From Ophiobolus disseminans (Eukaryota > Ascomycota > Dothideomycetes > Pleosporales > Phaeosphaeriaceae): a stretch of 64,000 bases of DNA. Of this stretch, positions 23,913-34,929 are shown piece by piece. A model generated the notes under the pieces. It was given only the letters and a program-made list of their open reading frames with translations. It searched no databases and was not told the origin of the DNA. The DNA lies in assembly GCA_010093685.1 (NCBI GenBank), contig MU006230.1, positions 1,148,813 through 1,212,812 of the forward strand. The letters run 5' to 3'. The first letter of the stretch is position 1; the number at the start of each line of letters is the position of its first letter. The position numbers and the translations under genes are program-made.

Positions 23913-26181
23913 CTAGTCCAGCTGCTTAATCCCATCCGCCCAGCTCGGCGCAATCCCACTACACACATCTACATACGCATCCCACCTGGTCATTCCACCA
24001 CCAGCTCTACTCTGGCCCAACCTCCACTCCTCACCCTCCCATCTCTGCGTCACGTTACCACTCGTCCAGAACATGGTCCACTGATCCCCAGGAAGATTCC
24101 ACGTCCCCGTCGATCTCTCCTGATACCACTTGTTGACCGGGTTGCTCGTCCTGCTTCGCCACACCACGCCATCAGGGAAGCACGTTCGCGTGAGCGCAGC
24201 CCACACAATGTCCGACACGCCACCCGAGCCCTGGGAAGACGTGAGGACGGCAAACTTGTCTAGATATGGTACCCAGTATGGTGAATCTGGCGTGTCGGAA
24301 GCTTCTGCTGGTACCGACTTACCCAGCAGCGTCGACGGCGTCTCCCATGTGCATATAGCCCCGCCTTCGTAGTCGCCTGCGATGATGATGCCAGCGACAC
24401 GGCCACGGATGCGATCTAGGTAGTCTTTGGCGTCCAGCTTCCGGCGAAAAGAATCGTTGATCAGTTCTTCAAGCTTCGGAAAGTTGATGCGAGGGTCTTC
24501 TGCAAGCTCGATACTCGCATTCGATGCAGATGGTGGTAGCCAGGGTCCAGTGACGCGAGGGTCGGGAATCATTGTCAACGGCACGCCCTTTTTGAGGAAG
24601 GTCGCAGCGTTCGGCGCTGCGGAACCTAAGAACCGTTCTGCTGGCGAGGTTGGGAGCGAAGACGAGAACATGGGCTTGTCAGTTAGTAGATTGTGAAGGA
24701 GAGGGTTCTTCGAGGGCGTAGTTCTAGCATCATCAGGGATGGCCTTCGTTGCCGCTTCCGGTGGTGTGAGGATCAGACCTGACGATGTTGGCGGAAGCAG
24801 CTTTAAGGCACGTTGCACCACATCGAGGTTCTTCAGATGCCGTAGCGGGGCTGGGTTTGCCAGTTGTGGTGTTGACACACCAGGTAGCGACACCACTTCT
24901 TCCTCAACAAATATCGAGAACGGATTGCCAGTGCTAAGTGATACCGGACTGGTAGAGGTTGCACCGTCCCGAGATGCCGCCGAAAGCTGCTGGAGTTCCC
25001 CCTTGATGTCGGTGTATTCGGCTTCCAGGTTAACGAAGACATGTGCACCATCAGATCTGTTCTCGGACGGTATGCCGCCAAGCGGGTCAAGGATGATGAC
25101 GCGGTCCAGTATAGGTCGCTGTACCTCTTCCCAAAACTTTTGCGCCTTGGCAGCCTTCTCATCTGGCCGAAAATCTGTATTGATCTGTCCAGAGAGTCCA
25201 GCAAACTCGCGAGTGAGGGCAAGAAGCGCATCGTCTGCTTCAACTGCGACCTTCTTCACCTCCTTATCATAGGCGAATGGAATAATGACTGGAATGACGC
25301 CGTCATCGATGGGAGGGTACAACAGGAAGTTGTTTGTCACTTCAACACCTCCTCGCACGTGCACTGTGCTAGGCATGTCGTTCGACCGCCTTGAGTAGCC
25401 CAAGGCGTGCTCTACCAGGAGGGCTCCCGGCTCGTTGAAGTCTTCCAATGCTGCGACGAATCGCGCTGCCTGCTCTCTGACTGTCCTCTCATATCCCGAA
25501 TCGACTTCGCCCGTATGTGCTGTGCCATGCTCGTCGCAATCCAAGACTACGGCAGTGCTGAGTCCCAGCCGTGCCATTTGACTCAATGTGAGCGCGATGC
25601 CACCAAGCGTTTGATCATCCAGTGTTTGCGGCTGCCTCAGCTTGATGAGAGCCAAATGCATTGGCTCATCCTTCTCTTCTTCCGCATATTTCTTCTCTGG
25701 CAGTGGCTCGCGTGTGAAGATGGTGGGTTGGTATAGGTTGCCCAGATTCACCCCGGTCCTCCCTGCACCCCGCTCGTGGTGAGCAGTCACACCCGCGACC
25801 TGCTTTCTTTTGGCCTCATCAAGCTTCTTTGGCTTGGAGGCATCGAATTGTTTGAGGAAGTTGCGGGCGTCGCGCTTGCCGGGCGACTCCTTGAGTAAGC
25901 GAGTCAATTGCTCGCGATCGGCTCGCTGGCGCTCTTTCGCAGAGCTCGACGCTTCGCGGGTGTGCGGAGGGGTATAACGTGTGGTGGTGGATAACGGTGC
26001 GGCGTGGATTTTCCCAATAGTTGCACATGTGATGTTATCGAATTTGGAAAGCTACGTTGGTTAGCTATACTGTGCAGTTGCGGGAGGGAAGTATTAGCAT
26101 GTGAGTCAACGCGCTTGCTGTACGTACAGTCTTTGTAGCCTTCCCTAAACCCCTCGCGGGGACTTTTCGGCAAGTAAGCAT
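23913..26181 (-). CDS. ARG2: Mitochondrial amino-acid acetyltransferase (N-acetylglutamate synthase)
   Basis: Complement join(23913..26051, 26128..26181), 730 residues. It makes N-acetylglutamate from glutamate and acetyl-CoA, the first step of arginine synthesis in the mitochondrial matrix. Family blocks seen are SPGKRDARNFLKQF, VNLGNLYQPTIFTREP, LALIKLRQPQTLDDQTLGGI, a degenerate amino-acid-kinase domain, and a C-terminal vertebrate-type acetyltransferase domain from about residue 550 (LEELINDSFRRKLDAKDYL, FAVLTSSQGSGGVSDIVW, VWRSRTSNPVNKWY). The 18-codon first exon was deduced: only the ATG at 26181 with the GTACGT donor joins in phase to the AG at 26053, and it gives a basic presequence (MLTCRKVPARGLGKATKT) suited to mitochondrial import. 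The 5' leader is short because a divergent gene starts at 26481. Confidence 0.9.
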
Positions 26182-26328
26182 TCTTCATGCTATCGTGTGC
26201 GTGTGCGCAACATTGTGTAGTGAGTATGACTGTGACGGAAAAAAATAATTCACGCACATGCTTGCGGGTCGCGAAGTTTGATAACGGCAGCTGGACGTCA
26301 TTGGTGCTAGCCGACATCGGCCCGAACC

Positions 26329-26388
26329 TTAACCCCGGACACGAACCATGACATCGATCAGCATATCGACGGTGGCGGTGGGGTACAT
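26329..26388 (-). promoter_or_regulatory. Possible upstream ORF in the ARG2 leader
   Basis: A 19-codon frame (ATG at 26388, TAA at 26331..26329) lies about 150 bases before the ARG2 start on the same strand. Arg-2 leaders of Neurospora carry a conserved arginine attenuator peptide; this small frame does not resemble it. Whether it is transcribed is unknown. Confidence 0.2.
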
Positions 26389-26480
26389 ATACGACGGAAC
26401 TTCGACCTTGAGTGGTGTCTTTGGTCGGACACGAAAAGAAGCACATTCATCCGCGCTGCAAGAAGCAAAATAACACCAAA

Positions 26481-27464
26481 ATGGCTCCACAACTTGCATG
26501 GCTTGGACTTGGCAACATGGGAAGGGTAAGTATAGCCGATCATACTCTTAACCTTCAGGCTAACTGGTTGCAGGGCATGTGCAAGAACCTGGTTGAGAAG
26601 GGAAATTTGGACAAGCCTCTGATCATCTACAACCGCACCAAGAGACGCTCCGATGACCTCGCTGCAAAGATCTCGTCTGACATCGGCAGCGGGAAAACCA
26701 AAGTCGTCGATACCATCAATGAGGCGACAAAAGAGGCGGACATCATATTCATGTGCCTTGGAGACGACGCCGCCGTCAACGAAACCGTCGACGTAATGTT
26801 GCAAGAAGACGTCAAAGGCAAGCTCATTGTTGACTGCTCAACTGTCCATCCAGACACAACCAATGCTCTGGAGAAACGCATCACCGAGAAAGGCGCAGAG
26901 TTCGTCGGCATGCCGGTCTTTGGTGCCCCAGCCATGGCCGACAACGGCCAACTGGTCTGCGTGATTGCTGGCAAAGCATCAGCCGTTGAGAGAGTCAAGC
27001 CGTATACCAAAGGCGTAATGGGCCGCGCAGACATCGAATATCCAGATCAGCCTGCCGGCCAAGCTACGTTGCTCAAGGTCATCGGCAACACTTTCATCTT
27101 GAACATGGTGTCGCAATTATCGGAAGGCCATGTGCTGGCCGAGAAGTCTGGCCTCGGTGTTGAGAACCTGCAAGCATTCATCTCGACCATGTTCCCCGGG
27201 CCATACACTGCGTACTCGCAACGCATGTTAGCTGGCGACTACTATCAGAGGGATGAGCCGCTGTTTCATATCGACCTTGCGAGGAAGGATGCGAGACATG
27301 CGCGGGATTTGGCGGATAGAAGTGGCTCGAGTGTGAAGATGCTTGGGCTGGCGCAGGAGAGATTGGAGAAGGTCAAGGAAGCGATTGGCGACAGAGGCGA
27401 TATCCCGAGTGTATATGGGGTGGTGCGGAAGGAAAGTGGGCTTGATTTTAAGAATAAAGGATGA
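26481..27464 (+). CDS. 3-hydroxyisobutyrate dehydrogenase-like NAD(P)-dependent oxidoreductase
   Basis: join(26481..26525, 26574..27464), 311 residues. It belongs to the beta-hydroxyacid dehydrogenase family (6-phosphogluconate / 3-hydroxyisobutyrate type). The N-terminal Rossmann motif GLGNMG is followed, across the intron, by GMCKNLVEKG. Next come YNRTKRRSD, DIIFMCLGDDAAVNET, the substrate motif VDCSTVHPDTT, MPVFGAP, and the catalytic-lysine region LLKVIGNTF. The 48-base intron (GTAAGT..TTGCAG) is a multiple of three with no stop, so an unspliced message would still encode a protein with 16 extra residues; the Rossmann fold argues for splicing. No mitochondrial presequence is evident. It is divergent from ARG2 with 299 bases between the starts. 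Exact substrate is unknown. Confidence 0.85.
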   Translation: MAPQLAWLGLGNMGRVSIADHTLNLQANWLQGMCKNLVEKGNLDKPLIIYNRTKRRSDDLAAKISSDIGSGKTKVVDTINEATKEADIIFMCLGDDAAVNETVDVMLQEDVKGKLIVDCSTVHPDTTNALEKRITEKGAEFVGMPVFGAPAMADNGQLVCVIAGKASAVERVKPYTKGVMGRADIEYPDQPAGQATLLKVIGNTFILNMVSQLSEGHVLAEKSGLGVENLQAFISTMFPGPYTAYSQRMLAGDYYQRDEPLFHIDLARKDARHARDLADRSGSSVKMLGLAQERLEKVKEAIGDRGDIPSVYGVVRKESGLDFKNKG

Positions 27465-29300
27465 ATTGTAGTGTCAGATATCCACTATATCAACCTTCAA
27501 GCTACAACAGCGAGAAGGTCGGCCTCTTTGTTGTCTGACATGTAGGACTGCACGAGCTCTTTCGCGACACAACCCTACCGTTTCTGACATGTCATGATGT
27601 GTAGCAGCGACAAAGGGCCTAGCACCCTTGGCTTTGGATGCACGGCGGTTCAAATTTTGCGAAAGTGCGTGAATACCTGGGCGCTATCAGTTCGTCTTCA
27701 TCATGACAGCGTTGGAACGTAGCAGTTTGGATTAACGCAAGGTGAAGTTTGATACATGCATCGCATCTAACTTGCGCGGGTGTAAACACATAGGCGTGCA
27801 GCTCGGCCCGTCTCAGTGAGTCCCACTACATTTGCTTCAACAACAATATCCAAAGCTTAAGAGTAAATAGGAGCTAGTTTTCGATACTTTCATTCGTAGG
27901 CTGCGTTTACCATCTTCCAACGAGAGCGCACAGGTTTGCTAGTAGCGTAAGCGCCATCGTGGTAACCCCTAGCCCAGCTTCATCCCAGCTTCAGTCTGAA
28001 GGTCGAAGTAATGCTTAAGCCAATTTACGCCCTTGCAATTTCAAGGATAGGCGTCTCGACGATATAATTCGACCACGTCCTCCGCGTGGCATCGCTGAAG
28101 CTCCAACCGCGACACGAAATTTTCAACCTCCCATGTCTTCGTGTGGTGCCGTCCATGATGCGGTCCAAGAAAAGTCGCGTGTAATATTGTTTTTGTTGGC
28201 TCCCGTCGTCTTCATGCTCCCTGCCTCTCGTAAGCCTATGCGTGATTGATACAATATACAACGTACGTGTTATTGTGGCCGTCTCGAAACATATGCTCGT
28301 ACCAATCGGTACACTACGTATGCCGCTAGGGCATAGACCACAAGTGGCATGAGTGCAGCGTTGATAACTCTCATCCGGCTTGCATATAGCAGGCCTTTTC
28401 CCAATGGCATGATTAGACGCGATGGGTATTGTGGAGAAACGATTCGAGAGGTATCGTGTAAGCAAGGGGGGTTAGAAAAAGCGTTTATCGGGCTTTGTGT
28501 CACTACTTAGGTTCCAACCTAAGTAGATACTTATTCTCATCACGATGTTATCTTCTTCTAACATCCTGCCGCAGACATCACAATCCTTAACTCCACTCCG
28601 TTGGCAAAACGCGGTTTGAGGCTTGGAGTATGTAAGTGTACAGGCTCACGGATGCGATCCCGTGTGAGGCGTACTCATTGGAGAATAGCGATGTGCGCAT
28701 GCATTCAAGCACCTGTGCTATGATCGGTTTTATAGAAGAAGTGATTGGGCAATACAAGGCGGGTGGAAGAGTAGGATTGCGTGGATGTTGTCTGGACTAC
28801 TCGGTACTCGACTTAGACGAAGTGAAGAGCAACACAACTGCCTATCCAGACACCTAATTATTCAGATCAAGCAAGATCGCCTCTTCCCCCGTGGGTAAAC
28901 TCAAGAATCTGCCTTGAAAGGCTTTCTCAGAAGAAGCCAAGAGCAGGATTGCGATACTTGCTGTATCCTCCCTAGGCATTCTCTCGAAGACAGATCGACA
29001 AGCCAATGGTGCAACACGACACGGTATGCATCCATCCTTTAATCAAAGATACATATACATGTCGCTCACTTACCGAGCGGAAATCTCTACCCGTGAACCA
29101 CAAGGCCCGCGTAGCACTGCCCCCATGCCACGTGCCCGAATCCTACGAACTCGGTGCCAGGCAGCGACATCTGCGACACGCCAGGCAGCACTGGAATGCC
29201 ACTTAAGAAGCACGACAATTATTACACCCCCGATAATCCCCCAAACCACTCAAAATAATACTCTTTACAAATCGTTCCTCCCCACAAACACCACGCAATA
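27465..29300. other. Long intergenic stretch, mostly featureless
   Basis: On the minus strand at 28410..28270 a 46-residue frame ends in a hydrophobic helix (MPLVVYALAAYVVYRLVRAY) followed by Arg-rich residues, as in a small tail-anchored protein. It lacks other support and may be chance. No repeat or RNA gene was recognised in the rest. Confidence 0.35.
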
Positions 29301-29902
29301 ATGTCCGCCTTCATCGCCGGCATGACACACCCCTCCAATCGCCCCCTCGGCCAAGCCATACTGCGCACCGCCGGCATCGTGCAAGCACTCGTCGCACTGC
29401 CATGTACGCTTTACTTAGCCGGCAGCGCGTACAACTATTTCTCGCACCGCTTTGATCTGTGGTACTACTTCACGTAAGCCGCTTCGCTTCGCACCACCTC
29501 CCTCGACAAAAACACTAACCCGCCGGGCCCAGCACGCGCGTCCTCGCAGGCTCCGTAACAGGCGGCATCGTGTTCGTCGCCGCCGTTCAGCAGCGCGCGG
29601 CGACGACGAGTCGTCAGGCGTTTGTGCTCGAGGCCGTGAAGGCGAGTCTCGCGACGGCCATATTTGTGTGGGTGAATACGGAGTTTTCTTGGGATTTGAA
29701 GAGGCTGATTGTTACGGGTCTTGCTGTTGTGTAAGTCACCGAGTCTGGTTGGGACGTGGGTTGTGCTGATAAGTGTAGTGTGTTGTTCTATGCGCCGCTT
29801 GGGTATGCGTGGGCTACTTCGAAAGAGGCCGAGCGTGAGGGACGTTTGAGTCTCCAGGGTGAGGGTAGGGCGGTGGATGTTAAGACACCGCTTTTGGGGT
29901 GA
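29301..29902 (+). CDS. Small four-helix membrane protein, function unknown
   Basis: join(29301..29473, 29533..29730, 29779..29902), 164 residues, phases consistent, donors GTAAGC and GTAAGT. Hydrophobic segments fall at about residues 19-45 (AGIVQALVALPCTLYLAGSAY), 62-78, 92-108 and 116-137 (LIVTGLAVVVLFYAPLGYAW), separated by short polar loops with a charged C-terminal tail. I do not recognise the family. The start was chosen as the first ATG in good context (ATAATG) before the first helix. Confidence 0.65.
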
Positions 29903-30910
29903 GCGAAGATGACGGCAAGCTGAGAGGGTTGTGATTGGGTGAGGGGGACGGTGATGTAGTTGGTAGGTTTGCAATGAGTGTGTTGTGCACAAAGAGGTCT
30001 GTATCCGAGCGATTGGCAGATGTTGCATACGGGGAGGAGGGAGCGTGAGCATGGTGTAATAAAGTAATGAAAATAACCGAGGTGAAAGTCACGTATATGG
30101 CCTCTTGGCGATCATGCTGACGATTCTGTATGAATAGATATGACGAGGTTCGTAGCGGCAAAAACTGAGTCTGAGGACTGTAATAGTTGGAGCAAATTGT
30201 GGAAGCTGCAAGCGCGAGATCAAATAGAGCCGGCTGTCCACCTGCATTCCTCGAATTGGAAGGTGGTGAACCCAGAAGGAAGCATGAGAAACGATGTTAA
30301 CTACCTCATATGCAAGTTGTAGGATCCCGCCAGCACCACGTCGCGGTTTAAGATTCGATGCTGTAACCTAGGCATGCGGAGATCTAGAGCATACCGTCTT
30401 TGCAATGGCGCTGGAGTTGAATCGGTTTTCAACAGTGCCCTTGACCTTTCAATCCGTTTGTTGAATGACCTAAGGCCGCCTATGCTGTTTAACTGTAAAA
30501 GACAAGCTTTGTGCGGACTTGGTCAAAGATCGCAAACATGTATTTTAAACGAGTTGCTCTAGCTTAGCTTTCAATACAACACCATGCACTTCAATATATT
30601 CTCAATCCTCGAATGCTGCTTATTGAAGCAAACGTAGTGGTTCTTACTAGCATTGAGTGAGATGCATGTTCATCTTTCTATTCTTAGGCGAGATGGATGC
30701 GTCTGATGTGTCAGGATCTGGACCGTTCAAACTGACAATGTCATGATAACCCAATTTTCTGGATGTTGAGAAGAACGACGCGGAGATGGCGATGGGGTAG
30801 ATGTTGAAGTGAAGGCGACGAATTTAGCTGGTATCGGAACGACGACGAGAGGAACACATCGAAGAAAATCCAAGGACTCATGCTTTGTGGAGTTGCATGC
30901 TGATCTCGTA
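29903..30910. other. Intergenic, no supported gene
   Basis: Short frames only; AT-rich around 30550-30700. No repeat or RNA gene recognised. Confidence 0.5.
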
Positions 30911-33900
30911 CTACACGCCTGACGAAATTTTTGTAAACTTGTCCGAATTCAAAATCGCCTTCTCGCGCTTCTCTTTCTCCTCTTTCTCCATAGCTAGATA
31001 GTACATCGACAGCGGAGGCGAGGCGATGCGCGAACGCAACAGTTCCCAAAAGTCGAGCGAATCGAATTCAGGAGCGGGACCCTGCCATTTAGGACTTTTG
31101 GCTCTAGTCACAGCATCGCCGTGTTTGACCCCTGCTTTCCAATTCTTGCGGAAGCCTCCAGAAATGGTCCCGGCCTGCAGGGCATTGTAAGTCCAAACGT
31201 TGACCGAGTCCTGGTAGTTAGGAGATGCAAGTATGTCGGCCAGTATCTTTTGCAGGTGTTCTGGTGGACTGAAGTCGAAGAGACTAAGCTTTTGGATTGT
31301 GGACGCGCTAATGGGCGTGGGGAGTGGTTCGCGCCGAGGTATGTAGTCTGGAACGGAGGCGCCAAATCCTAACCTCCGAGCATCCAACCAAGGGTGGTCA
31401 ATTGCCTTCTTCAGCGATAATTTTGGTGCTGCATCCCCGGCAATACCCACCAGTCCCGATAGAAGACTGAAACATTCTAGAAGTGAAGTCAGTATTTGCG
31501 ACCGTATCTGTGTGGTATTAGATATGATCGTACCGTACGAGATATCCTCGGGCTGCGTCAAAGCTCCAAATTCTGCCCTCTGCGAATACCTATCCCAGTT
31601 TTCCGATGCGGGCCATGGCGCACTGCCACACACCATGTGCCACAAGACCGTCCCGTAGCAGAATGTGTCAAAACGTTGTTCGTCAAAGTTTGAATACAGC
31701 TGAAGACTGCCAAATCCAGTAAGTTTGACGCTTCCCGCCTCGTCAACAATGACCTTGTCTGCACTGAGACTGCAGTGATGCACGCAGTTTGCTTGGCAGT
31801 ACCGAAGGGCGCTACCAATTTGTCTTGCAAATTGGCGGACCTTGCGATCCCAATTTGCCACGTTCCATGTCTCGGAATACTGAGCGTCGGCACTTGTTCT
31901 GCCGTGTTGCGATACATATTGCGAAAGCGTGGTCGATCCGGCATCTTCGAGATAAAGTAGCCAAGAGTCCGAAATACTTGCAAAGTAGTGAAGGCGGATG
32001 ATATGAGGATGGTTCAGCAGTCCGAGGACCTCTGCTTCGCGGAAAATTCTGACTTTGTAGTCATTTGAGTCCTTCGCCGTCCTTGGATATGACTTGATGA
32101 CAGCCTCAATGCTTCATTAGCAACGAATCTGTACAATGAAAACAATATACTCACAATCTCATTGCTTTTACTGTGGCGCCGCAGCTCCAAATTGGCTTTC
32201 GAAGTATGCTCCAGATAGCCCCAGAACGACCAGGCTCCTGGAGTCGTCCCAGCGGTAATACGTCTAAGGTGTTGGCCCGTCCAATGGTGATCCAGAATTT
32301 GTAGATTCACGTTAGGCTGAGTGAAAGTGGTCGGCTGATGCATCGCTACGTTCGACATCATATCACCAGACTGACCCTCCAATTGCCTCATACGTCGCTG
32401 TTGTTGTTCGCCTCCTTGCACGTGTAGCTGCGAGAGAGTAGCTGGCTGATTCATCGTTGCATTCGACACCGTACTACCAGACCGAACCTCCAACTTTCTC
32501 ACACGTCGTTGTTGTTGTTCGCCTCCTTTCATGTCTATCTTGTTCGGGGTGTTTCCCAGCTCAAATCTTTTGACATAGTTTGCAGGGAAGGCACCGCACT
32601 CAGTTCCTCCATTGAGGTGTCCAGAATACCAACTAGAGCCACTGTACTCCTTAGTGACGTGAAGGATCTGACCCTTCTCGAAGCTGCGATCACCCACATC
32701 GGATCCCGTGAAGTCATAGAGAGCTTTGACTGTGAATAGGGTAGCTGGTACAACGCTTACGGAGGAGACGTTCGGCTGAATCGTGTCTGGCTTGTGGTGT
32801 TGTGGAGATGTGCGCGTGTCGACAGGATTTAGTGTACTTGAGATACCTTCTGCCGATCGAGTCAAAGCCATATGCCCGGGATTCCCCCGCGGAGCGGACG
32901 CCAGTTTTCCAAGATCAATCTTTGCTGCTGGGGTAGCCGTATACTGCTGTTGCAGCTTCTCCATGACGCGCTGTGTGATGCCATCCTTGCTCAGACTCCT
33001 GCTGCGCTGGTGCTTTGGGGCCTTCAAGGTGTCCTGCTGTTCCGAAGACTGCGCAAACCCATGTCTTCGTCCAGCCATTGGCCTGCCATGGGTTAGCCTA
33101 GTTGGACTCTCGGAGCTTGTCGCATACCCGCCCGACGACGTCGCGTCAATTTCATCGCCATAGCACTGCAGATGTTCTAGCTCGCGCCCGCGGTCTTCTT
33201 GCACGTCGTACCCATGATTGGGCCGTAATCTCGCAATGTTAGGGGCGTCGGCATTTCGGCTTGCCGTAGGTGCGTTCGACAGCTGCTGTTTGTTCAAGAC
33301 ATGGGGCTCTGGGGGAGCTGTCGCAGGTCGTGGAAGTGCGTCAGGACTGCGTAACTCTCCAACGGCAACTGTAGATATGGATGGAATGAAATTTGATGGT
33401 GCCGTTTGCGTGGAGCTCAAGACAGGGCGCATGCCAGAATTCACAACTGAACCGTTCTCTTCTGCCTGGATTTGAGCTATGGGCCCTCTAGATGATCTGA
33501 AAGTGTCCGGATCTCGGGCGAGCCGTGGCGAGTTCTTTGGTATTGGCGGTAAAGAAGGCACGAACTTGGTCGGATTTGCAGACTTGAGCTTCTGTGGCGG
33601 CTTTACTTCGTCTTGTTCAACATCAGTATCGCTGTCCTCACCACTCCAGCATACAGTCTCAGCGTAACTGCTAAGGTCGTCCAAATAGCGTGCGAGCGTT
33701 GAGTCAGAGTCCTTTGTGCTTTGCCGAAGGGTGGCTTGGTCATCCGGCAACTGAGCTCTCAACCGAGCGATCTCTTGTAGAATCTCAGAGGTGTCGTTCT
33801 TGATCGCTGCCGTGTCGTCCAATATGTGCGTGGTATCATGCTTGATCTCCTTTGTCATGGATCTCACAGATGTCAGTCACTGGAATCAGAACTCAATGAG

Positions 33901-34316
33901 AACGCTCACAGCATCACCATCTCAAGCGCAATCTCCAAAGCAGACTTGTGTGCTTCAAGGCTCAACTGTAGCTTAGCGACATCCTCGCTGCCGGCCAGAA
34001 CCCATTTCGAGCCCGTAACGACGCCTGGCTTATCGTACTTTGCAATAACGCGTTGCACCTCGATGAGGACGAGCTCGCAGTTGGCCAGTATACCCGTGAT
34101 ATGCTTGCGAAGCGTTTCCGGAAAGTTGTTAATGTCCTTGGCGTCTTCGGCAAGAAGCTCAAGCAGCGTTGTGAGCGAGGCTAGCTCCCGTGACACGGCA
34201 TCGAGGTCGCCTCGCGCGGCCCGCACTGCACGCACGAAGGTCGTGACCGAGATGGACGTTTTTGAGATGCTAGCAGTCAGCGACACACACGCGGCGGTTA
34301 TGGAGAGGGGGTCCAT
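30911..34316 (-). CDS. HeLo-like domain + SH3 + pseudokinase protein
   Basis: Complement join(30911..31476, 31534..32104, 32155..33862, 33910..34316), 1083 residues. Residues 1-136 match the HeLo-like N-terminal domain of fungal STAND proteins (MDPLSITAACVSLTASISK, VRAARGDLDAVSRELASL). A short helical region rich in DDT/KND repeats follows, then a long low-complexity linker. An SH3 domain lies near 511-570 (ALYDFTGSD, SSWYSGHLNGG, GAFPANYV). A tandem 37-residue repeat follows, then a kinase fold from about 655. The VAIK lysine is kept (Lys709 in IAVIKSY), as is the helix-C Glu in REAEVLGLLNHPHI. HRD reads HCS (about 815) and DFG reads GFG (about 832), so the kinase should be inactive. The 57-base last intron is a multiple of three with no stop and could be retained. 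The layout suggests signalling or cell-death control; this is inference. Confidence 0.8.
32302..32523 (-). repeat. Two tandem 111-base coding repeats in the pseudokinase gene
   Basis: The block coding for GGEQQQRR-[VM]-R-[KQ]-LE...NQP/HQP occurs twice in direct succession with a period of 111 bases (37 codons). It lies between the SH3 and pseudokinase domains. The boundaries are approximate. Confidence 0.7.
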
Positions 34317-34929
34317 GGTGAAGCAACATGGAGACTGTCGTCGCGGGACATGTTCGTCGCATAGGCGACTCCAGGGCTGAGGCTGAGCGACTATCGGGCC
34401 TGGCTAGTTCAGGTGCAGCGAAGCGAGTTCGCATGGTGGCGCCGCTAATTGCCATGTGGTGGTAGCATGCAACTCGAAGACGAGATGAAACTTCCAGTAA
34501 GCTTCCGGGACGGAATCACATAGGACGACAGTAGTTTGCTAGTGTATTCTCCAGGCTGTGGTGTTTGTGGGGTACTTGCTGTGGGGAAGGAACGACTCTT
34601 TTGCCAAGTGCCCTGTTCCCGCTAGTCAAAATATACTGATCTCAATGTATCGTATATACCATGAGGAGCAATTACCACTCTGTACAAAATCATCCTCACT
34701 TGCATTCATGGTGCTGTCGAGTTGTACAGGAAGGATGCAAATGTCTGAGAGCGGCTAGCGGTGATTGGCGCAGGTGACAGCATGACGCAACTAAGGCCTG
34801 CGCCCCAGCCTCATCCTGGGCCGCGGCGACTACCGTATCTCAGCGGCAACCTAACGACCACACCTCTCCTACACGACCTCCACCCTCGATTCTCCTACTA
34901 CACGGGATTTCTCCGAGGACACATACACC
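34317..34929. other. Divergent promoter region between the pseudokinase gene and NPC2
   Basis: No coding sequence, repeat or RNA gene recognised. The stretch just before 34930 is pyrimidine-rich. Confidence 0.45.

Noticed and set aside
25904..26446. Minus-strand frame of 180 codons upstream of ARG2
   Set aside because: It overlaps the ARG2 first exon, intron and leader in other frames. The ARG2 exon structure with a mitochondrial presequence explains the region better.
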